A stretch of DNA of 64,000 nt from Xylanibacter rarus. Lineage in GTDB: Bacteria; Bacteroidota; Bacteroidia; Bacteroidales; Bacteroidaceae. The stretch covers positions 62,001-126,000 of the forward strand of contig NZ_LFQU01000004.1 in assembly GCF_001275135.1 (NCBI RefSeq). Reading direction: 5' to 3'. Position numbers and translations under genes: made by a program. This document shows positions 57,510-64,000 of the stretch, one piece after another. Under the pieces are notes generated by a model. That model made no database searches, had not been told where the DNA came from, and saw nothing but the letters and a program-made list of their open reading frames with translations. How positions within the stretch are numbered: position 1 is the first letter of the stretch; each line of letters starts with the position of its first letter.

Positions 57510-60293
57510 ATGAGAAAAAATTACAAAAAATTATCGCTATTTTGCTTATCTGCGATGCTTTCTGTAGCAGCAGTGGCTGTTACTGACTCTAACGAAGCTA
57601 ACTTAGGAACCATGCGCGGACGAATCGTCGACAACTCTAATCAGGTGTTGCCCGGCGCAACCGTTATGATCGAGAATCTGCACACAGGTGTTGTTAGCGA
57701 CGCTAACGGATTCTACACAATACCCAACCTGAAACCGGGAGTCTACACGGTGAAGGTTTCTTACGTAGGCTACCAGCCGACAACGGCTAAACTGACCATA
57801 TCTGCCGAAAAGACAGAAGTGAAAGACTTCGTGCTGTCAGAGGGAATGGAGCTTAAGGGCGTTGAGGTAAAAGGAGCGTTCCACGGACAGAGCCGTGCGA
57901 TAAACACTCAGAAGAATAACTTTAACATAACCAACGTCGTGTCGGCCGACCAGATCGGCAAGTTCCCCGACTCTAACATCGGCGACGCCCTGAAGCGTAT
58001 CAACGGTATCAACGTGCAGTATGACCAGGGCGAGGCACGCTTCGGACAGGTGCGCGGAACATCACCCGACCTCACATCGGTAACCGTCAACGGCAACCGT
58101 CTGCCTTCTGCCGAGGGCGACATACGCAACGTGCAGCTCGACCTCATACCGGCCGACATGATTCAGACCATCGAAGTGAACAAGGTTGTTACGGCCGACA
58201 TGGACGGCGACGCCATCGGCGGATCGATAAACCTCATAACCAAAAACACTCCGTACAAGGAAGTGTTCAACATAACGGCTGGAACGGGCTACAGCTGGAT
58301 AAGCGAAAAGCCGCAGCTTAACCTCGGACTGACCTACGGCAACCGCTTCTTCAACGACAAGCTGGGCTTCATGGCAGCCATTTCTTACCAGAACTCACCG
58401 GCTGGATCGGACAACACTGAGTTTGAATACGACATCGACGACGACGGCAAGGTGGTGCTCACCGACGCCGAGGTAAGACAATACTACGTTACACGTGAGC
58501 GTCAGAGCTACTCGCTCTCACTCGACTACGTGTTCAACCCCAACCATAAAGTGTTCTTCAACGGTATCTACAACCGCCGCAACGACTGGGAGAACCGCTA
58601 CCGCGTGTCATACAAAGACCTGGCAGACGGCGAGGGAGAGATGAAGGCACAGATAGAAACCAAGGGAGGATCTGCCGACAACCGCGGCGCACGACTTGAG
58701 CGCCAGCAGACCATGGACTACACCCTTGGCGGCGAGCACCTGCTCTGGGACAAGCTCTCTGCCGACTGGTCGGCATCGTTCTCAAGAGCTTCTGAGGGAC
58801 GCCCCGACGAGCGCTACATGAGTCTTGAGCAGAAAGACATAACCATCAACATGGCCGACGCCGGACTGCGCCAGCCCTACTCTACAACATACATCAACCT
58901 CGACGAGGGCGAATGGAAGCTCGACGAGTTTACAAACGCCAACGAGAACATCATAGAGAACGAGTGGAAGTTCAAGCTCGACTTCGAGTTGCCGCTCGCA
59001 AACGGACTCTACGGCAACAAGCTTAAGTTCGGAGGAAAATACACACGCAAGTCGAAGACAAAGGACGTTGTATGCTACGACTACACCGACGGCTACGAAG
59101 CAATGTTCGGCGACGACTATTCTAACTACTACATCAACCGCATACGCGACGGATTCATGCCCGGAAGCCAGTATAAGTCGACAATGTTCATCGACAAGAA
59201 CTACCTCGGAGGCATCAGCCACGTTGACCTGGCAGCCATGGGCGGCGAGCAGGTGCTCGAGGAGTCGGCAGGCAACTACGACGCAACAGAGCAGGTTTCG
59301 GCAGGCTATCTGCGCTTTGAGCAGAAGCTCGGAAAGAAACTTGAACTTATGCTCGGACTCAGAATGGAGGCCACAAACCTGAAGACAAGCGGCTTCAACT
59401 GGATTGTCGACGAGGACGAGAACGAATATCTCGAGCCGACCGGCACCTACAAGAACAACTATATCAACTGGCTGCCGAGCGTGTTGCTGAAATATAACGC
59501 CACAGACGACCTGAAGGTGCGCGCATCTTACACCAAGACGCTGGCACGTCCTAAATACTCTCACATGATGCCGGGCAGCAGCATCAACCGCACCGAATCG
59601 CCTGTTGAGGTGTTCGTGGGCAACCCTGACCTGAAGCCGGTTATCTCTAACAACTACGACCTGTCGGCAGAATACTACTTCAAGAGCGTAGGTCTGGTGT
59701 CTGCATCACTCTTCTACAAGCGCATCAACGACTATATGGTTGAGCATGTGTCTAAAGGCAGCTACGGCAACTACGACGACTGCAAGATAACACGACCCGT
59801 AAACGCATTCGACGCAGACCTACTGGGCGTTGAGCTCGGACTGCAGCGCGACTTCGGATTCATACATCCGTCACTCAAGTGCTTCGGCTTCTACGGCAAC
59901 TATACCTACACTCACAGCAACGTGGTCAAGTCTGTATTCGGCAACAAAGACGAGCAGGCTCTGCCCGGTTCGCCGGAGCACATGGCCAACGCGTCGCTCT
60001 ACTTCGACAAGGGCGGACTGAACGTGCGTCTCTCTTACAACTTCACTTCTGCCTTCCAGGACGACGAGGAGTATCAGGAAGAGGCACAGCTGCGCCGCTA
60101 CTACGACAAGGTTAACTATCTCGACCTGAACGCAAGCTACACATGGGGCAAGGACATCAAGTACACCTTCTATGCCGCTGCCAACAACCTGCTGAACCAG
60201 CCGCTGCGCTACTACCAGGGAGAGAAGGACCGCACAATGCAGGTGGAGTACTACGGAGTGAAACTCCAGGCCGGATTCAAGCTCAGCTTCTAA
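57510..60293 (+). CDS. TonB-dependent receptor (non-SusC type)
   Basis: A 927-residue outer-membrane receptor. Signal peptide to about residue 25; carboxypeptidase-regulatory-like domain (RGRIVDNSNQVLPGATVMIE ... VKVSYVGYQPTTAKL, about 35-100); plug with QIGKFPDSNIGDALKRINGI near 151 and MDGDAIGGSINLITKNTP near 231; barrel ending in GVKLQAGFKLSF. The plug wording resembles the TIGR01782-type receptors of Proteobacteria and Bacteroidota. No SusD partner follows. Instead a phosphatase-like gene lies 205 bp downstream, suggesting uptake of a phosphorylated or phosphate-containing compound (inference). Confidence 0.9.
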   Translation: MRKNYKKLSLFCLSAMLSVAAVAVTDSNEANLGTMRGRIVDNSNQVLPGATVMIENLHTGVVSDANGFYTIPNLKPGVYTVKVSYVGYQPTTAKLTISAEKTEVKDFVLSEGMELKGVEVKGAFHGQSRAINTQKNNFNITNVVSADQIGKFPDSNIGDALKRINGINVQYDQGEARFGQVRGTSPDLTSVTVNGNRLPSAEGDIRNVQLDLIPADMIQTIEVNKVVTADMDGDAIGGSINLITKNTPYKEVFNITAGTGYSWISEKPQLNLGLTYGNRFFNDKLGFMAAISYQNSPAGSDNTEFEYDIDDDGKVVLTDAEVRQYYVTRERQSYSLSLDYVFNPNHKVFFNGIYNRRNDWENRYRVSYKDLADGEGEMKAQIETKGGSADNRGARLERQQTMDYTLGGEHLLWDKLSADWSASFSRASEGRPDERYMSLEQKDITINMADAGLRQPYSTTYINLDEGEWKLDEFTNANENIIENEWKFKLDFELPLANGLYGNKLKFGGKYTRKSKTKDVVCYDYTDGYEAMFGDDYSNYYINRIRDGFMPGSQYKSTMFIDKNYLGGISHVDLAAMGGEQVLEESAGNYDATEQVSAGYLRFEQKLGKKLELMLGLRMEATNLKTSGFNWIVDEDENEYLEPTGTYKNNYINWLPSVLLKYNATDDLKVRASYTKTLARPKYSHMMPGSSINRTESPVEVFVGNPDLKPVISNNYDLSAEYYFKSVGLVSASLFYKRINDYMVEHVSKGSYGNYDDCKITRPVNAFDADLLGVELGLQRDFGFIHPSLKCFGFYGNYTYTHSNVVKSVFGNKDEQALPGSPEHMANASLYFDKGGLNVRLSYNFTSAFQDDEEYQEEAQLRRYYDKVNYLDLNASYTWGKDIKYTFYAAANNLLNQPLRYYQGEKDRTMQVEYYGVKLQAGFKLSF

Positions 60294-60498
60294 GCCGGAA
60301 ACGACTGAACGGTCATGAGAGTAATGTTTAAGAAGAATAGATTTATAATGAATTCCTGAAACGGATTAGCACAGATGAAACCGGGAAAACAGGCGTGAGA
60401 GAGTACAAAATGACTTACAGCAAGTTATCAGTATGTGCTCGGCCTGCTGTCCCGGCTTTGCTTTCAAAACGAATATAAACAACAAAAACATCACAACA

Positions 60499-61440
60499 AT
60501 GAAGAAACTTTCAACAACTCTGATTTTGCTTTTAGTGGCCGTGATGAGCATCATGGCGCAGACTCCCGAGCAGTGGGCCAAGCTGGAGAAGGATGTCAAC
60601 TTCTACGTGGCCAACGACCTGGGACGCAACGGATACTACGACCAGAAGCCTATAGCCGAACTGATGGGACGCATGGCCGAGACCGTGGGCATAGAATGTG
60701 TGGCAGCGCCGGGCGACGTGCACCACTTTGAGGGTGTGCGCAGCACGCAGGACCCCCTCTGGATGACCAACTATGAGCTTATATACAGCCATCCCGAACT
60801 GATGCTCGACTGGTATCCGACGCTCGGAAACCACGAGTACCGCGGCAACACGCAGGCCGTGCTCGACTACACAAACGTGAGCGCACGCTGGGCCATGCCG
60901 GCAAGATACTACACAAAGGTGATTGAGGACGGCGGAGTGACCGTAAGACTGGTGTTCATAGACACTGCACCGATGATTGACAAATACCGCAACGACACAG
61001 AGAAATATCCCGACGCAGGCAAGCAGGACTACAACAAGCAGCTCGAATGGCTCGACTCTGTGCTCTCTTCGGCCAAGGAAGACTGGGTTATCGTGCTGGG
61101 CCACCACCCCGTTTATGCCGACACGGGCAAGGACACATCTGAGCGCGGCGACATGCAGGCACGCCTGAACCCGATACTGACCAAGCACAAGAACGTGAGC
61201 ATGTATATCTGCGGACACATACACAACTTCCAGCACATACGCAAGCCGGGCTGCAACATCGACTACGTGGTGAACACGAGCGGATCGCTGAGCCGTCCGA
61301 AGGTAAAGGCAGTAGACGGAACACAGTTCTGCAGCGGCGTGACGGGCTTCTCGCTGGTATGTGCCGACAAGACCACCCTGTCGCTCCATCTCATCGACAA
61401 GGACGGAAAGGTGGTATACACGGTTAACCACAAGAAATAA
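60499..61440 (+). CDS. Exported metallophosphoesterase, purple acid phosphatase-like
   Basis: A 313-residue exported protein with signal peptide MKKLSTTLILLLVAVMSIMAQ. It follows the tartrate-resistant acid phosphatase pattern: NDLGRNGYYDQ (usual GDWGR) near 35, APGDVHHFEGV (usual GDNFYxxG) near 73, TLGNHEYRG near 110, VLGHHPVYA near 202 and CGHIHNFQHI near 237. The His/Asp/Asn ligands of the last three motifs are intact. The second motif lacks the usual Asn/Tyr, which may change metal binding. MKKLS is the start; the frame is open from 60433. It probably dephosphorylates a periplasmic substrate taken up by the adjacent receptor. Confidence 0.85.
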   Translation: MKKLSTTLILLLVAVMSIMAQTPEQWAKLEKDVNFYVANDLGRNGYYDQKPIAELMGRMAETVGIECVAAPGDVHHFEGVRSTQDPLWMTNYELIYSHPELMLDWYPTLGNHEYRGNTQAVLDYTNVSARWAMPARYYTKVIEDGGVTVRLVFIDTAPMIDKYRNDTEKYPDAGKQDYNKQLEWLDSVLSSAKEDWVIVLGHHPVYADTGKDTSERGDMQARLNPILTKHKNVSMYICGHIHNFQHIRKPGCNIDYVVNTSGSLSRPKVKAVDGTQFCSGVTGFSLVCADKTTLSLHLIDKDGKVVYTVNHKK

Positions 61441-61475
61441 CAAATTCTTCTTTTTTCTTTAAAATTAAGCACTAT

Positions 61476-61516
61476 TAAAGGCGGCAAGGACAACATCCCT
61501 GTCGCCTTTTGCTTTT
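61476..61516 (+). terminator. Intrinsic terminator after the phosphatase-like gene
   Basis: AAAGGCG (61477-61483) pairs with CGCCTTT (61503-61509) with additional partial pairing inside, followed by TTGCTTTTCTT. Confidence 0.7.
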
Positions 61517-61596
61517 CTTGCGGCATGCTTACACGCCCGGAAAGCGTGCCTCTTCATGTGTATTCGATGTGCAAAAACAGCTGTCGGCAACGTACT

Positions 61597-61724
61597 TCAT
61601 AACCTTCTGATAATCAGCCACATAAATACAGCCATGCAAAACGTGCCCTTTCAGCCTGCAAAAGATGGCCTTTCGGACGGCGAAACATGGCCTTTTGCAG
61701 CGCAAGACACGGCATTTCGGAAAA
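61597..61724 (+). repeat. 22-bp-periodic interspersed element, copy 11
   Basis: Leader CATAACCTTCTGATAATCAG, then modules at 61638, 61660, 61682 and 61704, ending GGAAAAC. The last module is degenerate. No gene is recognised in the rest of the 61441-61970 gap except the promoter below. Confidence 0.88.
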
Positions 61725-61875
61725 CGGCATCGCAGGGCATGCCTAACAGAAGGCATCAGTGCTGAAAATATTTTACATCACGCCGTTACGCCACACCACC
61801 CTGCCCCGGCAGCACAATCATGCCCGGCAGGCAAAATTTATGGTCTCCTTACTTGTGCGTGAGCCTCAAACGTTG

Positions 61876-61883
61876 TATATTTG
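61876..61883 (+). promoter_or_regulatory. -7 promoter box TATATTTG for the THUMP-like methyltransferase gene
   Basis: TATATTTG, 87 bp upstream of the ATG at 61971. It overlaps the upstream in-frame ATG at 61881, which is therefore not the start. Confidence 0.6.
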
Positions 61884-61970
61884 TGCCTGACGAAGGGCTG
61901 CACCGCCGCATGGCACGCCGCACGGCATACCGGCCACGGTAACGGCACAATGCGCCCGCAACAAACTTAT

Positions 61971-63218
61971 ATGAAGACAATGAACACTGAAGAATTTATA
62001 ATGCTCCACCGCAACGACGACGTCAGGGCGCTCGCCCTGAAGGCTGCCGGAGCGAAGGACATAGACCTGGGCTACGCGCTCGACCAGATTGCAGGATGGC
62101 AGACGGCACGCAGGAAGCTGCCGCAATGGGCCGCGACAGAGGGCATAAAGTATCCGCCGCACCTGTCGATGGAGCAGTGCTCGTCGGAACAGACGGCCAT
62201 CTACAAGGCAGACGTGGCGCAGAGGCTCGTCAGCGGGCTGCCACGCGAGGCAGAGAGCGTGCTCGTTGACCTGACGGGCGGACTGGGCGTCGACTTCTCT
62301 TACATGGCGCGCCGCTTCAGCCGTGGCGTCTACGTTGAGCGACAGAGCCATTTGTGTGAGCTCTCGCGGCATAACATGGGCGTGCTGGGCATCAGTCAGG
62401 CCGAGGTGGTCTGCACCGATTCTGAGCAATTTATGGGCCAGATGGGGCATGTCACGATGATATTTGCCGACCCGGCACGGCGCGACAGCCATGGCGGAAG
62501 GACTTTTGCCGTGGCTGACTGCACGCCCGACGTGCTGGCCATGCGCGACGAGATGCTGGCCAAGGCCGACTTCGTGATGCTGAAACTGTCGCCCATGCTC
62601 GACTGGCACAAGACGGTGGCCGACTTCGGCAGCTGTGTGGGCGAGGTGCACATCGTGTCGGCAGGCAACGAGTGTAAGGAGCTGCTGCTCGTCATGTCGG
62701 CACGCTTTGACGGACTGACCAGCGTCACGTGCGTCAACGACGGCAGCATATTCAGCTATAATCCGCAGACAGACATACAGAGAAATATAACGGATGAAGA
62801 CGGTACGGGCGATGACGCCGGCGGCAACGGCAGCCACGCGCCGCTGAGCCTGCAGCCGGGCATGAGCCTCTATGAGCCTAATCCGTCGGTGATGAAGGCA
62901 GGATGCTTCGGCCGCATAGAGGCAGCCTTCGGCGCAAGACAGATAAGCCGCGACAGCCATCTGTTCGTGTCGGAGCAGAGAGCCGTCGGATTTCCGGGCC
63001 GCGCCTTCGTCATAAAGGCCATAAGCAGCATGAACCGCAAGGAACTGAAGAAGGCGCTCGGCGGCATAGGCAAGGCAAACATAACCACGCGCAACTTTCC
63101 GATGAAGGCCGAAGAACTGAGAAAGCGTCTGAAGCTGGGCGACGGGGGCGACTGCTACATCATGGCCACCACCACGGCCGACGGCTCGCACGTGCTGATA
63201 ATATGCGCCAAGGAGTGA
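61971..63218 (+). CDS. Class I SAM-dependent methyltransferase with THUMP-like C-terminal domain
   Basis: A 415-residue protein of a family conserved in Bacteroidota. An N-terminal helical part (LALKAAGAKDIDLGYALDQI) is followed by WQTARRKLPQWAATEGIKYP. The Rossmann methyltransferase core has VLVDLTGGLGVDFSYMARRF near 94 as the SAM-binding motif and MIFADPARRD near 163 as the catalytic-type DPAR motif of nucleic-acid methyltransferases. The last 80 residues form the THUMP-like domain (NITTRNFPMKAEELRKRLKL). Probably an RNA methyltransferase, but target unknown. The 43-bp spacing to the next gene suggests co-transcription. Confidence 0.82.
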   Translation: MKTMNTEEFIMLHRNDDVRALALKAAGAKDIDLGYALDQIAGWQTARRKLPQWAATEGIKYPPHLSMEQCSSEQTAIYKADVAQRLVSGLPREAESVLVDLTGGLGVDFSYMARRFSRGVYVERQSHLCELSRHNMGVLGISQAEVVCTDSEQFMGQMGHVTMIFADPARRDSHGGRTFAVADCTPDVLAMRDEMLAKADFVMLKLSPMLDWHKTVADFGSCVGEVHIVSAGNECKELLLVMSARFDGLTSVTCVNDGSIFSYNPQTDIQRNITDEDGTGDDAGGNGSHAPLSLQPGMSLYEPNPSVMKAGCFGRIEAAFGARQISRDSHLFVSEQRAVGFPGRAFVIKAISSMNRKELKKALGGIGKANITTRNFPMKAEELRKRLKLGDGGDCYIMATTTADGSHVLIICAKE

Positions 63219-63260
63219 GCCGGAACAGATATGACAACATAACAAAAAACATAAACAGCA

Positions 63261-64000
63261 ATGAAAAAATCTATATTATCGCTGGCACTGGCGCTGCTTG
63301 CGGCAGTGGCAACGGCACAAGGACCGCAGGTAAGGACAGCCTGCGGAGTGGTTGAAGGCACCTGCGAGTCGGGCATAAAGGTGTTTAAGGGCATACCCTT
63401 TGCAGCGCCGCCCACAGGCCCACTGCGCTGGAAGGCACCGCAGCCGGCAGCCCGATGGCAGGGCGTGCGCAAGGCAACGGAGTTTGGTCCCAACCCTATG
63501 CAGCAGCCTATATACGGCGACATGAACTTCGGCACAAAGAAGATGAGCGAAGACTGCCTGTATCTTAACATCTGGACGCCGGCAAAAAGCATGGACGAGA
63601 AGCTGCCCGTGCTGATCTACTTCAACGGCGGCGGACTGATGGCAGGCAGCGGCAGCGAGCCGCGGTATGCCGGAATGAGCATGGCGCGCAAGGGCATCGT
63701 GGCCGTTACGGCAAACTACCGCGAGGGCATATTCGGATTCTTCGCTCATCCTGACCTGTCAAAGGAGACAGCATACAAGGGCTCGGGCAACTACGGCTTT
63801 ATGGATCAGGCGGCAGCCATACAGTGGCTCAGGGACAACATAGCGGCATTCGGCGGCGACCCCGACAGGATAACCATTGCCGGCGAGTCGGCAGGCTCGA
63901 TGTCGGTGAGCGCGCTCATGGCATCGCCCGTGTCGCGAAACCTCTTCTGCAGAGCAATAGGCTCGAGCGGTTCGGTGATAGCCTTCGGCAAGATTGCCAC
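63261..64000 (+). CDS. Exported type B carboxylesterase (5' part; runs off window)
   Basis: The first 246 residues of an alpha/beta-hydrolase of the carboxylesterase/para-nitrobenzyl esterase family. Signal peptide MKKSILSLALALLAAVATAQ; KGIPFAAPPTGPLRWK near 50; SEDCLYLNIWTPA near 95; and the nucleophile elbow IAGESAGSMSVSAL with catalytic S210. The oxyanion loop reads FNGGGL where the family normally has HGGGF, so the usual His is an Asn. The Glu/Asp and His of the triad lie beyond the window. Ester substrate unknown. Confidence 0.88.
   Translation, partial: MKKSILSLALALLAAVATAQGPQVRTACGVVEGTCESGIKVFKGIPFAAPPTGPLRWKAPQPAARWQGVRKATEFGPNPMQQPIYGDMNFGTKKMSEDCLYLNIWTPAKSMDEKLPVLIYFNGGGLMAGSGSEPRYAGMSMARKGIVAVTANYREGIFGFFAHPDLSKETAYKGSGNYGFMDQAAAIQWLRDNIAAFGGDPDRITIAGESAGSMSVSALMASPVSRNLFCRAIGSSGSVIAFGKIA

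Overview
The window reads as chromosomal DNA of a Bacteroidota bacterium, most likely Prevotella-like. The evidence is the many TAnnTTTG -7 promoter boxes (usually TATCTTTG), the SusC/SusD polysaccharide locus, the scarcity of Shine-Dalgarno sites, and conserved Bacteroidota families (PCMD lipoprotein, calycin-like protein, DUF2851, DUF6377 regulator, BACON domains). The genus is an inference. No rRNA, tRNA, CRISPR array, phage or IS transposase was recognised.

Layout. 0-8 kb (mostly minus strand): dprA (cut by the window edge), a hot-dog thioesterase, a DUF2851 protein, a three-gene envelope operon (PCMD lipoprotein, beta-barrel protein, calycin-like protein) and an M16 protease. 8-11.5 kb (plus): PfkB-type kinase, flavodiiron protein and an SstT-like amino-acid symporter. 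11.7-13 kb (minus): LOG-family protein and a higBA toxin-antitoxin pair with a visible operator. 13-17 kb: DEAD-box RNA helicase with a TTG start, and a secreted beta-helix protein. 17-22.6 kb (minus): TolC/EmrA/EmrB-type efflux operon with an AraC regulator. 23.4-40.6 kb (plus): a polysaccharide utilisation locus of SusC, SusD, a surface glycan-binding lipoprotein, a BACON-GH16 laminarinase-type enzyme, two GH3 beta-glucosidases, a membrane-spanning DUF6377 regulator and a cytoplasmic GH31. GH16 plus GH3 suggests beta-1,3- or mixed-linkage glucan.

40.9-48.6 kb holds the most unusual genes. A 1011-residue polypeptide fuses a URO-D-type corrinoid methyltransferase, a zinc homocysteine S-methyltransferase and a B12-binding domain. 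It is followed by a sodium:solute symporter, then a divergently organised minus-strand cluster of a nitroreductase, a second URO-D/MtaA-type methyltransferase and a MetH-type reactivation-domain protein. Together they look like a corrinoid methyl-transfer system that could deliver methyl groups from an unidentified donor to homocysteine.

49-64 kb: acetyltransferase-like protein, four-helix-bundle (23S-IVP-like) protein flanked by inverted AT-rich repeats, parE, S41 protease, a ruvB-coaD-ybeY operon (minus), a TonB-dependent receptor with a purple-acid-phosphatase-like enzyme, a THUMP-like SAM methyltransferase and a truncated carboxylesterase.

Overlaid on this is an interspersed element present in 11 copies. 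Each is about 118 bp: a TAAC-N4-TGA-N3-TCA leader, then four roughly 15-bp near-palindromic modules spaced exactly 22 bp apart. Ten copies are intergenic. One sits in frame inside the fused methyltransferase and encodes the linker between its zinc and corrinoid domains.
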